This document shows positions 23,630 to 32,777 of a stretch of 56,322 nucleotides of DNA, piece by piece. The stretch is from Absicoccus intestinalis (lineage in GTDB: Bacteria > Bacillota_I > Bacilli_A > Erysipelotrichales > Erysipelotrichaceae), in contig NZ_JALBUS010000014.1 of NCBI RefSeq assembly GCF_033971885.1, positions 1-56,322 on the forward strand, in the 5' to 3' direction. Position numbers and translations under genes: made by a program. How positions within the stretch are numbered: position 1 is the stretch's first letter; every line of letters starts with the position of its first letter. Under the pieces are notes generated by a model, which saw only the letters and a list, made by a program, of their open reading frames with translations, was not told where the DNA came from and did not search any database.

Positions 23630-24535
23630 ATGAAACAATTAATTGATTTGCAATTATTCGCAGCGGAAGACAATTTAACAATCACAACGGATTTAGAGCC
23701 AGCTATTTCAGTTGATTTTACATCTCGAATTGCAGAAAACATTGACGAATTACGTCAAATCTTGAGTGTTAATGAATTGACACCAATGGCCAGTGGAACG
23801 CTTATCAAAGCTTATAAATTAGCAAAAGCAAATTCACCAGCACAAGTCGGCGAAGGTGAAGATATCGGATTAACGAAGATCACTCGTAAGTTGGCTTGGA
23901 CAAAGGAACTAGGATTATTGAAATTCCGTAAAGTTACATCCGCAGAAGCCATTCAAAAGATTGGTTCTCAAAAAGCATTGAATGATACAGATGCCAAGAT
24001 GGTATCTGAATTAGAATATCAAGTATTAGATGATTTCTATACAAACTTGGCTACTGGTACAGGAACAGCTACAGGTGTAGGATTACAAGCTGCATTAGCT
24101 AACGCATGGGGCGCTATGTCTGTTTACTACAAACACAAAACAGTAAGCCCAATTTATTTTGTATCATCGTTAGATGTTGCTGATTACTTGGGCAGTGCTC
24201 AATTAACTACACAAACAGCTTTCGGTTTGACTTATATCGAAAACTTCTTAGGATTAGGTACGGTTGTTGTATCTCCAAACTTGGCTAAAGGTACAGCTTA
24301 TGCAACCGCAAAAGAAAACTTGAATGGTGCTTATATCCCTAGTGGTGGAGATGTAGCATCTAACTTCGGATTGACATTTGACACTACTGGTTTGATTGGT
24401 ATGACTCACAGTGTTATTACTCGTAATGCTACCGTTGAATCATTATTGATTAGTGGTGTTATGTTCTTCCCAGAATATGTCGATGGTGTATTTAAAGTTA
24501 CCGTTGGTGGTGCTACTGCTTCGACTGGAAAGTAG
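23630..24535 (+). CDS. Major capsid protein
   Basis: A 301-aa HK97-fold capsid protein. Leader MKQLIDLQLFAAEDN matches the Prp target pattern; a mature protein would begin near residue 12. Downstream features are a helical spine (QVLDDFYTNLATGTGTATG) and strands TPMASGTLIKAYKL and GMTHSVITRNATVESLLISGVMFFPEYVDGVFKVTVGG. AGGAGG upstream of ATG. Codon use differs sharply from neighbouring phage genes (many TTA, GGT and GCT codons), as expected of a very highly expressed gene tuned to an AT-rich host. Confidence 0.88.
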   Translation: MKQLIDLQLFAAEDNLTITTDLEPAISVDFTSRIAENIDELRQILSVNELTPMASGTLIKAYKLAKANSPAQVGEGEDIGLTKITRKLAWTKELGLLKFRKVTSAEAIQKIGSQKALNDTDAKMVSELEYQVLDDFYTNLATGTGTATGVGLQAALANAWGAMSVYYKHKTVSPIYFVSSLDVADYLGSAQLTTQTAFGLTYIENFLGLGTVVVSPNLAKGTAYATAKENLNGAYIPSGGDVASNFGLTFDTTGLIGMTHSVITRNATVESLLISGVMFFPEYVDGVFKVTVGGATASTGK

Positions 24536-24543
24536 GATAAGAC

Positions 24544-24864
24544 ATGGCGGTAATTGATGATGTCAAGGCGTTACTCGGTATCGAGGATGAAGATGATAAA
24601 TTGAATATCATCATTACCTTGACCGAGAACCGCCTAAAAGCATTGCTTGGCCAAAAGGAAGTGCCAAGCGAACTGGAATATATCGTTACCGAAGTTTCGA
24701 TTGCACGGTTCAATCGTATCGGTTCAGAAGGATTGTCCGGTCATACTGTCGAAGGTGAATCATTGACGTTCAAGGATAATGACTTTGATTCCTATGCCGA
24801 TGATATCCAGGCATGGCGGGATGCACAGTCCGACCAGGATATCGGAAGGATACGCTTCTTATGA
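24544..24864 (+). CDS. Head-tail connector protein (gp6/gp15-like)
   Basis: A 106-aa acidic protein with the helical pattern of phage connectors that attach below the portal (VKALLGIEDEDDKLNIIITLTENRLKALLGQ, YIVTEVSIARFNRIGSEGLSGHTVEGESLTF). It follows the capsid gene, the standard position. Overlaps the next start (ATGA). Confidence 0.8.
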   Translation: MAVIDDVKALLGIEDEDDKLNIIITLTENRLKALLGQKEVPSELEYIVTEVSIARFNRIGSEGLSGHTVEGESLTFKDNDFDSYADDIQAWRDAQSDQDIGRIRFL

Positions 24865-25163
24865 GATACGACACACCGATCCTATTCAGACGGCTAGTGG
24901 CTGGGGCATATGACCCGGATACAGGGGACTATGCCGATGATACATACACTGATACCAAGGTATATGGTTCTGTGATGGATACCAATACACAGACCATGAA
25001 TCTTGTGTATGGCGGTATCAGACAGGGAAGTCTGACGGTGCATATTCAGAACCATATCGATGTGCCGTTTGACCAGTTGATCATTGGCAACAAGAAATAT
25101 CGTGTTGATTATTCGAGACGGCTTAGAACCAAGCAATCATTTATCGTATCGGAGGTGCAATAG
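24861..25163 (+). CDS. Head-tail adaptor / stopper protein
   Basis: A 100-aa beta-rich protein (MRYDTPILFRRLVAGAYDPDTGDY ... VYGSVMDTNTQTMNLVYGGIRQGSLTVHIQNH ... KYRVDYSRRLRTKQSFIVSEVQ), which matches the head-closure stopper group that plugs the connector after packaging. ATG at 24861 is coupled to the previous stop. A longer in-frame start lies within that gene and is unlikely. Confidence 0.75.
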   Translation: MRYDTPILFRRLVAGAYDPDTGDYADDTYTDTKVYGSVMDTNTQTMNLVYGGIRQGSLTVHIQNHIDVPFDQLIIGNKKYRVDYSRRLRTKQSFIVSEVQ

Positions 25164-25165
25164 TT

Positions 25166-25522
25166 ATGGGAGCAGTAGAGATATCCGGCCTTAACAAGCT
25201 GATATACAAGCTTGAGAAATGTAAGGACCTTGGTCCAGTCAAAACTGTCGTTAGGAAGAACGGTGTTGAGATGCAGAACAGCATGACAAGACATGCAACC
25301 TCGGCTTTTACTAAAGGTTATGCAACAGGTACGACAGCAAGATCAATTACAGGCCACTCTATCGATGGCGGCCTTGGGTATGAAGCACAGCCAACAACTC
25401 ATTACTCGCCATATCTGGAGTATGGAACTCGATTTATGGAAGCCGAGCCATTTTGCAAGCCTGCCTTCAACGAGCAAAAAGAGAAATTTATCTCCGATAT
25501 GAAAAAGGTAGTAGGTGACTGA
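25166..25522 (+). CDS. HK97 gp10-like tail terminator or adaptor
   Basis: A 118-aa protein with the gp10 family outline: VEISGLNKLIYKLEK at the start, VVRKNGVEMQNSMTRHA in the middle, and the conserved YSPYLEYGTRFMEAEPFCKPAFNEQKEKF near the end. It joins head to tail. Genes before and after fit the usual order. Confidence 0.85.
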   Translation: MGAVEISGLNKLIYKLEKCKDLGPVKTVVRKNGVEMQNSMTRHATSAFTKGYATGTTARSITGHSIDGGLGYEAQPTTHYSPYLEYGTRFMEAEPFCKPAFNEQKEKFISDMKKVVGD

Positions 25523-25523
25523 T

Positions 25524-25937
25524 ATGGATGCGCAACAGGAACTATACAGTGCACTGCTGATGGCACTTAAAGCCAAATATAAGGATACGGGCATTGGTGT
25601 GTATGATACCTTCCTGCCGCCGGATGGAACACCATATCCGTTCATCTATCTAGGTGACAATCAAGTCGTAGATGACTATGGAAACAAGTCCATGATCACA
25701 GGACACGTATACCAAACGGTGCATGTATGGCATGATGACCCCAAAAAAAGAGGCACACAGTCCAGGATCATGGCAGAAGTCAAGGACATTGCCCGCGGTA
25801 TCCGTGATACCAAGTCATATCACTGGAACATCCGGCACATCAATCAGCAGGTGATACCGGACACAACGACCAGTCAACCGCTATTGCATGGCGTGCTTGA
25901 TCTGGAATTTGAAATAACAGGAGGAAAACAACAATGA
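25524..25937 (+). CDS. DUF3168-like tail completion protein
   Basis: A 137-aa protein (MDAQQELYSALLMALKAKYKDTGIGVYD, PDGTPYPFIYLGDNQVVDDYGNKSMITGHVYQTVHVWHD, DLEFEITGG), matching the tail terminator/completion family that caps the tail tube. ATG at 25524 is used with GTAGGTGA upstream; GTG at 25515, inside the previous gene, is the alternative. It overlaps the tail tube gene by ATGA. Confidence 0.82.
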   Translation: MDAQQELYSALLMALKAKYKDTGIGVYDTFLPPDGTPYPFIYLGDNQVVDDYGNKSMITGHVYQTVHVWHDDPKKRGTQSRIMAEVKDIARGIRDTKSYHWNIRHINQQVIPDTTTSQPLLHGVLDLEFEITGGKQQ

Positions 25938-26479
25938 TCAAAACAATGATCAATTTGCAATTATTCGCAAGCGATGTAGAAAAGGTCAAAGGAACACAGA
26001 TCATTTACTTATATCGTTTGCTAAGTGAAAAATCCAAAGCAGACGCAACACATATTGCTTTTTCTGAAGAGAACGAACTATCAATGAAACGTGATGCGGA
26101 TACGACACAGACCAAAGACGGCCCTATCCGTACACCAGGAACACCTGAATTGGAGATCAATGCAAAATCTATCCTTGCCAAAGGCGATACGATCGTTGAT
26201 AAGCTCAAACAAGCTTTGCTATCAGGAGAGATCGTAGAAGTATGGCGCGTCAATCTGGCCGAAGAAGGCACGGACACGAATGCTGGCAAGTATAAAGCTA
26301 CATACTATCAGGCAAATGTTACGGAATTTACCGAAACATCAAATGCCGAAGATGCAACCGAAGTAGAACTTACATTCGGTGTGCAAGGCAACGGCGCAGA
26401 TGGATATGCAACCGTATCCGATGCACAGAAAGAAGCCGCTTCCTATGTCTATAAAGACACGACAAAAGAAACGGCCTAA
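25934..26479 (+). CDS. Major tail tube protein, TP901-1-like
   Basis: A 181-aa tube subunit with family segments KVKGTQIIYLYRLLSEKSKADATHIAFSEENELSMKRDADTTQTKDGPIRTPGTPELEI and VEVWRVNLAEEG. It starts MIKTMINLQLFASDVEK. The INLQLFAS part is nearly the L27 extension itself and is therefore a candidate Prp site. AGGAGG precedes the ATG. A strong terminator follows the stop. Confidence 0.88.
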   Translation: MIKTMINLQLFASDVEKVKGTQIIYLYRLLSEKSKADATHIAFSEENELSMKRDADTTQTKDGPIRTPGTPELEINAKSILAKGDTIVDKLKQALLSGEIVEVWRVNLAEEGTDTNAGKYKATYYQANVTEFTETSNAEDATEVELTFGVQGNGADGYATVSDAQKEAASYVYKDTTKETA

Positions 26480-26492
26480 CTAATAGCAATAG

Positions 26493-26518
26493 GGACGTGA
26501 AGATCACGTCCTTTTTTT
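26493..26518 (+). terminator. Terminator behind the tail tube gene
   Basis: GGACGTGA-AGA-TCACGTCC perfect 8-bp hairpin plus seven T residues. It would lower expression of the chaperone and tape measure genes relative to the tube. Confidence 0.88.
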
Positions 26519-26553
26519 GATGTAAAACGAAACGAAAGAAGAGGTAGATACAT

Positions 26554-26925
26554 ATGAATACTATGCAACTTGAAATCAATGGCAAAGAATACGAATTTAA
26601 AGCAAGCATCAAATTTATGCGTGCTCTGAATGAGAAGGTAAAGACCAAATCAGGTGACCGTGAAGTAGAACTAGGCATGACGTATGCCCTTGGCGGGATC
26701 ATTGGCGGAGAGATCGAAGACCTTATCGATGTGCTCTATGCAATGAATATCGGATTCTCTCCACGAATCAAGAAAGAAGAATTGGAAACCTATATCGAAG
26801 ATTGCGACGATATTGACGGCTTATTCAAGAAGGTGTCCGATTTTTTATCGAAAGCGAATGTCTCAAAAAAGAAGTACGAGCAGATTCAGAAAGCCATGAA
26901 ACAGACGAGTCAAGTGAAAGCATAG
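26554..26925 (+). CDS. Tail assembly chaperone gpG
   Basis: A 123-aa tail chaperone (LEINGKEYEFKASIKFMRALNEKV ... LGGIIGGEIEDLIDVLYAMNIGFSPRIKKEELETYIEDCDDIDGLFKKVSDFL). It binds the tape measure during tail assembly and is absent from virions. Near its end the codons TCA-AAA-AAG contain the A-AAA-AAG slippery heptamer at 26865-26871, used to make the longer gpGT form. GAAGAGG upstream of the start. Confidence 0.85.
   Translation: MNTMQLEINGKEYEFKASIKFMRALNEKVKTKSGDREVELGMTYALGGIIGGEIEDLIDVLYAMNIGFSPRIKKEELETYIEDCDDIDGLFKKVSDFLSKANVSKKKYEQIQKAMKQTSQVKA
26865..26871 (+). promoter_or_regulatory. -1 ribosomal frameshift site (A AAA AAG)
   Basis: The heptamer is in the correct register for gpG (Ala-Asn-Val-Ser-Lys-Lys). 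After a -1 slip, reading continues GAA GTA CGA GCA GAT without a stop into the frame of 26937-27278. It is the same heptamer as used by E. coli dnaX. Confidence 0.85.
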
Positions 26926-27278
26926 ATTTTGATGAGATGTATGAAAATATCGCGCTCAACTGCTTCCGATATCTTGACTACAAATCATTCGATGATGTAG
27001 ACAGACTGAACCTCAGAGAGTATCGGATACTCATGAAGGCAGTCAATCTCAAGACAGTGGACCGCATGTTCGATATCCATTTGTCGGCATTCAAAAATTT
27101 CCAGGTCAGAGCTCGAAAAAAGAGCGGAAGACCGGTATATCGAAACTTTGACAAGTTCTACAACTATAGAAGAGAAGTGGATCGTGTAATGAACGGAAAC
27201 AAAGCAGAAGAAAACGATAAGTTCGCAGACCTCAGACGTTTCGTTTCACAGCAAGCAAAGAAAAAGGAGGGCAATTGA
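26871..27278 (+). CDS. Tail assembly chaperone gpT part, made by -1 frameshift
   Basis: The open frame after the slip adds 135 residues to the first 106 of gpG, giving a gpGT fusion of about 241 aa. Content includes IDFDEMYENIALNCFRYLDYKSFDDVDRLNLREYRILMKA and a basic C-terminus. The first internal ATG (26937) has no ribosome binding site, which supports translation only by frameshifting. gpT normally recruits the tail tube to the tape measure-chaperone complex. Confidence 0.82.
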   Translation, partial: EVRADSESHETDESSESIDFDEMYENIALNCFRYLDYKSFDDVDRLNLREYRILMKAVNLKTVDRMFDIHLSAFKNFQVRARKKSGRPVYRNFDKFYNYRREVDRVMNGNKAEENDKFADLRRFVSQQAKKKEGN

Positions 27279-27279
27279 T

Positions 27280-30200
27280 ATGCCTGAACAATATTCAGTA
27301 ACCGCCTCCCTTTCTGCTAGAGACTCTAACTTTACAAATACCTTTGAACAGGCTCTTGACGTATTGAAGTCATTAGACAGGGCAGTCCATCAGATTGCAA
27401 CCGTGGTATTAAAAGCACAGGACAATATGACCCCGGTCGTGGATGATGCTATCAAGGCATGCCAACAGGCCGACAAGGCCGCATCGGATATCACGGCGGC
27501 AAAACTTGAAGCCACGGACAATATGACACCAACTGTCGATGATGCCGTAAGTTCGCTTGAAAAAGCGAAATCAGAAGCAACAGGCGGTATCGAAGCGCAA
27601 CTTGAAGCGACCGATGATATGACGCCGACAGTAGAAGGCGCTATCGGTACGATAGAAGAGGCGCAGAGACGGACAAGTGAAGCGCTCAAGGCACAGCTTG
27701 AAGCGACAGACAATATGTCGCCTAAAGTCAACAGCGCATCAAATACAGTCAAAAGAGTTGATTCTGTTATCAAATCTGTTCCGGAATTGATCCTTAAGGG
27801 CCGTGACCAGTCACTTGGGAAGACAGCCGACCAGGCTATCTCAAAGATGGACACCTTATCATCCAAGATCAAAAGTGGCATCGGGTTTGGTGCACTGATG
27901 GCCATCGGCAACCGTGCAGTAGGGGCGCTTTCCAATGGTATCCAGGAGCTTGGCCAGTCTTTCAACACATCCAGTCTTGCATGGAAGTCTTTCAATGGTA
28001 ATATGCAGATTCTTGGTGCATCAGGTTCACAGATACAGGCCGTACAGAAAGACCTGGAAAACTATGCACAGGCAACCGTATACAATGCCAGTGATATGGC
28101 ATCCACCTATGCGCAGTTGGCTGCCGTTGGCACGAAAAATACGGCGCAACTGGTCAAAGGCTTTGGCGGTCTAGCAGCTGCCGCAGAAAATCCAAGCCAG
28201 GCCATGAAGACACTGAGCCAACAGGCCACACAGATGGCCGGACGTCCAACTGTCGCATGGCAGGATTTCAAGCTCATGCTTGAACAGACCCCATCGGGTA
28301 TTGCCGCAGTCGCAAAACAGATGGGCATGTCCACACAGGATATGGTACAGGCAGTCCAGGATGGCAAGATCAAGACGGAAGATTTCTTCAATGCCGTTGA
28401 ACAGGTCGGAAACTCTGATGCGTTCAATAATATGGCACAGAATTTCAAGTCTGTTGGTCAAGCCATGGATGGATTGTACGAAGATGTAACGGCCAAATTT
28501 ATGCCAGTATGGGATAAATTACAGGATATAGGAATCAATGCCGTACAGGGCATCATATCCGCAATGGATCGTATCGATGTTGGAGCACTAACGGCAAAGA
28601 TTGACGGATTCGTTGCCGGTGCCAAAAAGAGCTTTGATGACTTTTGGAGTTCATTCATCAATTCGGGTGCCGTGGATTCTTTGAGGAATCTGTTCGACGA
28701 CCTAGGCCCAGCCATCTCCAATGTGGCAAGTTCACTGAGCGGAGCGAGCGGTATCTTCTCAACGCTTGGCACGGTCGTTGGTACCGTGGTAGACAAGGTT
28801 GCAGAACTGGCAGACAAGATTGCACAGTTCGTAGCAAACATGTCACCAGAACAAATTCAAGCTTTTTCTGATGCTGTACTGGCATTGGGTACGGCTTTTC
28901 TGACCATCAAAGGTGTCAGTGCCATTGCCGGAAAGATCAAGGCAATTGGCAATGCGGCAAAAACATCTGTAGGAAACGTCAAAACACTGGCTGGAAAGAT
29001 AAAGAGCATCTTCTCAAAAGGGGGAGGTTCATCTGATACTGCCGAAGAAGTCAAAAAAATTGGTGACAATGCGGAACAATCATCTCGCAGAGTATCCAGT
29101 TCCGTATCCAAAATCAACGCCAGATTCAAAGGTGCAACTAATATCATCAAGCAGCTAGGAAATTCGATAAAAGACATAATCAAACAAATTGGACAATCCA
29201 TATCTTCTATCGTCAAACAATTGGGTACATCGATATCACAAATTGTTAAATCTTTAGGCACTGCAATCAGTACGGCAGCGAAGGGAATCGGTACCGGACT
29301 GGCAACCGCATTCCGCGGTCTAGGTGATGCTTTAGCAACTGTTCCGCCTACTACATGGTTGGCAATTGGCGCAGCTGCATTGATGGTCGGTGCGGCATTT
29401 GCACTGGTCGGTACACAGGCAGACGGTTTGTCACAGATATTACAGGCATTGGCACCTATCGTTAGTACGGTAGTTGCCGGTATCGTGGCCGTAGCACAGA
29501 CATTGCCGGCTATTATCCAGGCCATTGGAGATGCGATACAGTCAACTTTGGAAGGTATTGCATCGGTCGTTGAGTCTATCGGTACGGCCATCAAGGATGC
29601 TTTCCAGGGCCTGGCAGACGTCATTTCATCCGTTGGAGATGCCATAAAATCAGCTTTGGATGGAGTTGCCGATATCATCACGGCCTTTGGAGATAACGTC
29701 AAATCTGTATTGGATGGTGTATCGGACGTGTTCAAAGGATTTGGCGAAGGTGTAAAGAGTATCCTTGATGGTGTGGCCGGAGTTGTCGAATCGTTCGGAA
29801 AGAGTGCTTTGAATGCCGGAAAAGGGGCGGAGCATTTAGCCAATGGGTTGAAGAACATCACAAACCTTAACCTTGGCGATATGACGGCATCATTAGCCGC
29901 CGTTGCACTGGGAATTGGCAAGATCACGAAGAAATCCGCAGAAATTGATACAGTAGGCGATTCGATGAGAAACCTTGGAAGCGCCGTACAGACGCTTTCC
30001 ACCAATGGAAGCGCGGCGGCGACATCCATGTCCACTATTGCAACATCTATCAGTACGATGGGTTCATCGATATCAACGATTCCGGGACAATTCCAGATGC
30101 TCAATGCAGCATTGGTACAATTCACAGCTTCCGCCATGATGGTTGGAACAACATCCATCCTGATTGCGACCGGAATGACGGCATTGACTGCATCGGCCAT

Positions 30201-31203
30201 GATGGCATCAACGACCATGCTCATGCTTGGCACGATGAGTGCTATGGCATCGGCATCCATGACCATGCTCAACGGTATGATCATGATGGCAAGCGCTACT
30301 ATGTCGATATTCGGCACGGACCTTATGATCGCATCCAATTACATGACCATGCTTGGCACATCTGCCATGGCGGCATCCGCAAGCATGGCGGCTATAGCTG
30401 CATCGGCTATGAGTGCATCAGTTTCTCTCATGATGATAAGCACTGGCGCAACTGCTGCAATTGCATCCATGATGATGCTTTCGGCAAGTGCCATGAGCGC
30501 GATGGCCGGATTCGCATCGGCTATCGCAGCAGGTGCAAGCGCAGGCGTATCGGCCATGACAAGCGCATGCAGTGCTATCGTAAGTGCGGCAAGCAGTGGC
30601 CTATCAAGGCTTCCAGGCATCGCTTCCAATGCGATGGGTCGCTTTTCATCGGCACTTTCAAGTGGCGGTGCTAGAGCGGTGTCCATCGTAACGAGCATGA
30701 TGTCAAGCATATACAGTGCTATGTCGTCCGGTGCCGGTCGTGCATACAGTGCCGGACTGATGATTGGCCAGGGTTTGGCCAACGGCTTGAATGCATCGGC
30801 AGGATCCGTAGAAGCAGCTGCTGCAAGACTGGCCAATGCTGCCAATGAGGCAATCGCGGCAAAAGCAAAATTAGGTTCTCCGTCACGATTGACACGCCAG
30901 TATGGTATCTGGTACGGACAGGGATATATCAACGGTATCAAGCGCATGGTAACCAATGTACGGCATGCATCGGAAGACCTTGTCTATCTTCCTGGCCTTG
31001 CCTTTGCACAGGCAGATACCAACTTTGGAAGCTTCAGTGCGGAACTGAACGACAGTTATGATTATCGAAACAGCTCGGAGTACACGATCAACGTTCCATT
31101 GGATGTGGACGGCAAGAGATTTGCACGTGCCACGGCCAAATACAACGAGAAAGAACTTGACCGAGCGAAGAAATTCAAGAGCAAATTGGGAGGTGATAGA
31201 TAA
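27280..31203 (+). CDS. Tail tape measure protein
   Basis: A 1307-aa protein that sets tail length and carries membrane-active parts. Residues about 45-165 hold four degenerate repeats of LEATDNMTPTVDDA type. Residues 230-430 form the conserved tape measure domain (YAQATVYNASDMASTYAQLAAVGTKNTAQ). Hydrophobic segments follow (TTWLAIGAAALMVGAAFALVG), then repeats of DAIKSALDGVADI type near 770-860, and a long Met/Ala/Ser-rich hydrophobic stretch at about 945-1095. RBS AGGAGG before ATG 27280. At about 1.5 angstrom per residue the tail would be near 0.2 micrometre long. Confidence 0.93.
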   Translation: MPEQYSVTASLSARDSNFTNTFEQALDVLKSLDRAVHQIATVVLKAQDNMTPVVDDAIKACQQADKAASDITAAKLEATDNMTPTVDDAVSSLEKAKSEATGGIEAQLEATDDMTPTVEGAIGTIEEAQRRTSEALKAQLEATDNMSPKVNSASNTVKRVDSVIKSVPELILKGRDQSLGKTADQAISKMDTLSSKIKSGIGFGALMAIGNRAVGALSNGIQELGQSFNTSSLAWKSFNGNMQILGASGSQIQAVQKDLENYAQATVYNASDMASTYAQLAAVGTKNTAQLVKGFGGLAAAAENPSQAMKTLSQQATQMAGRPTVAWQDFKLMLEQTPSGIAAVAKQMGMSTQDMVQAVQDGKIKTEDFFNAVEQVGNSDAFNNMAQNFKSVGQAMDGLYEDVTAKFMPVWDKLQDIGINAVQGIISAMDRIDVGALTAKIDGFVAGAKKSFDDFWSSFINSGAVDSLRNLFDDLGPAISNVASSLSGASGIFSTLGTVVGTVVDKVAELADKIAQFVANMSPEQIQAFSDAVLALGTAFLTIKGVSAIAGKIKAIGNAAKTSVGNVKTLAGKIKSIFSKGGGSSDTAEEVKKIGDNAEQSSRRVSSSVSKINARFKGATNIIKQLGNSIKDIIKQIGQSISSIVKQLGTSISQIVKSLGTAISTAAKGIGTGLATAFRGLGDALATVPPTTWLAIGAAALMVGAAFALVGTQADGLSQILQALAPIVSTVVAGIVAVAQTLPAIIQAIGDAIQSTLEGIASVVESIGTAIKDAFQGLADVISSVGDAIKSALDGVADIITAFGDNVKSVLDGVSDVFKGFGEGVKSILDGVAGVVESFGKSALNAGKGAEHLANGLKNITNLNLGDMTASLAAVALGIGKITKKSAEIDTVGDSMRNLGSAVQTLSTNGSAAATSMSTIATSISTMGSSISTIPGQFQMLNAALVQFTASAMMVGTTSILIATGMTALTASAMMASTTMLMLGTMSAMASASMTMLNGMIMMASATMSIFGTDLMIASNYMTMLGTSAMAASASMAAIAASAMSASVSLMMISTGATAAIASMMMLSASAMSAMAGFASAIAAGASAGVSAMTSACSAIVSAASSGLSRLPGIASNAMGRFSSALSSGGARAVSIVTSMMSSIYSAMSSGAGRAYSAGLMIGQGLANGLNASAGSVEAAAARLANAANEAIAAKAKLGSPSRLTRQYGIWYGQGYINGIKRMVTNVRHASEDLVYLPGLAFAQADTNFGSFSAELNDSYDYRNSSEYTINVPLDVDGKRFARATAKYNEKELDRAKKFKSKLGGDR

Positions 31204-32777
31204 TGAGCCTATACTCTTATCACGACACTTCTATACGTATCCCGGATGGCAGTACCCTGCCGTCCGAGGCTATGTCTTATGATGGCGTCTATCTTGAGAA
31301 CGAAATCGAAGGATACAGGACGCTTCATGTTGCTGGAAGAGAGCTCTATGGCGCGGAAATCAAGGAACAATCCATCGATACGATTGATGGGTCCAATTAC
31401 ATAGCACGAAGATACCCGCCAAGGACCATCACGGTCACTTATCAGCTTCTCGCATCCAGTGACCAGGCTTTTCGTGATGCCTACAACAAGATGAACCGAT
31501 TGCTTAATGGCGAACAAGTCAAGATCATCTTCAACGACGAGACCGACAAATATTTCATCGGTACGAAAAAAGGAATCACGGAAAACGAAAAAGGAACCAA
31601 CTTTGTGATTGGTGAAATTGAAATATATTGTACGGACCCGGCCAAGTACTCCACGACGCTCAAGGAAGTGACGGCTGCCAAGAACAGTGACGGCGACCTT
31701 GTAGCAACCATAGAGAACAACGGAAGCAGACCGGCCACGATTGATTATGAGATCAAGACCAACTCGGATACCGGATATATCGGTATCGTATCGGGAAATG
31801 GGATCATGCAGTTCGGCAAGATCGATGAAGCCGATGGGGAAACCGTCCAGCAGAACGAGACATTAGGAACGATCAATGATCTACTGAACTGTGCGGATGA
31901 TACCGCAGGAACCATCGCTATTCATCCGAAATACGGTGCAAAAGGAACATTGGCAAAAAAGACGTGGTTCAATAACTCATTCCTTGGATTCGGATCAGAG
32001 GGTACCATCGTCGGTGATGCCAATGGAGGATTGAGGACATTCACATTCCCGGCCGATTCAAACGGCGATTCAGACGGTGCGGTGAACTTCTATTCCTACT
32101 TCCATATACTGATGTATGCATCAAGGATGGGGCAGACAGGAGAAATGGACCTAGGATTTTTGACGGCCGACAACAAATTGATTTGTGGCGTCAACTGGTT
32201 CAAGACAGATACATCCGGAAATACCGGGCATTATGAATTGATCGTCAACGGCACATCGCCCAATCCTAAGCTTGGCGGAAAGGTGCTTCGCACATGGTCA
32301 TTTCAGACCAGTCACTTGCACTCGCAGAATCCATGGTACTGGGACTGGGGGCACTGTGATATCCGCAAGGAGGGTGCCGATGTGACCTTCTTCTACTGGG
32401 GACATTACTACAAGTACCATATCCCGGAGATTGAGAACATGAAGTGTGCTAAGGTACAGGTCAGTATCAAAGCATGGAAGAATCGTACAGGCAACAAGTT
32501 CCTATATTTCTTAGGCTTGAACCGTTTTACCTATCAGAAAATGCATGTTGATAAATGGAAAGATATACCAAATCGCTTCAGCAATGGCGATGTGATCACG
32601 ATCGATGGTGATAAGGGCAAGTTCTACGTCAACGGTATGAATCGTCAACAGGATGAGATCTTAGGTACGAAATACTTCAAAGCTGATCCGGGCACATCGG
32701 AAATCAAATTCAAGGTATCAGAGTGGACCAAGACAGACCCTACGATCAAGGTATACATTCGGGAGGCATGGCTATGA
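31203..32777 (+). CDS. Distal tail protein (Dit), long form
   Basis: A 524-aa baseplate hub protein. The N-terminal 140 residues are a Siphovirus tail component domain (YRTLHVAGRELYGAEIKEQSIDTIDGSNYIARRYPPRTITVTYQLLA). It is longer than simple Dits; the middle has a jelly-roll-like region (GSEGTIVGDANGGLRTFTF ... FYSYFHILMYASRMGQTGEMDLGFL) that may bind carbohydrate, making this an evolved Dit. Start overlaps the tape measure stop; end overlaps the Tal gene. Confidence 0.85.
   Translation: MSLYSYHDTSIRIPDGSTLPSEAMSYDGVYLENEIEGYRTLHVAGRELYGAEIKEQSIDTIDGSNYIARRYPPRTITVTYQLLASSDQAFRDAYNKMNRLLNGEQVKIIFNDETDKYFIGTKKGITENEKGTNFVIGEIEIYCTDPAKYSTTLKEVTAAKNSDGDLVATIENNGSRPATIDYEIKTNSDTGYIGIVSGNGIMQFGKIDEADGETVQQNETLGTINDLLNCADDTAGTIAIHPKYGAKGTLAKKTWFNNSFLGFGSEGTIVGDANGGLRTFTFPADSNGDSDGAVNFYSYFHILMYASRMGQTGEMDLGFLTADNKLICGVNWFKTDTSGNTGHYELIVNGTSPNPKLGGKVLRTWSFQTSHLHSQNPWYWDWGHCDIRKEGADVTFFYWGHYYKYHIPEIENMKCAKVQVSIKAWKNRTGNKFLYFLGLNRFTYQKMHVDKWKDIPNRFSNGDVITIDGDKGKFYVNGMNRQQDEILGTKYFKADPGTSEIKFKVSEWTKTDPTIKVYIREAWL

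Noticed and set aside
28857..30338. A 493-codon open frame on the minus strand opposite the tape measure gene, with others at 27390-27995 and 30339-30956
   Set aside because: These are shadows caused by the Ala/Ser/Met-rich codon pattern of the tape measure gene. They have no ribosome binding site and low-complexity sequence.
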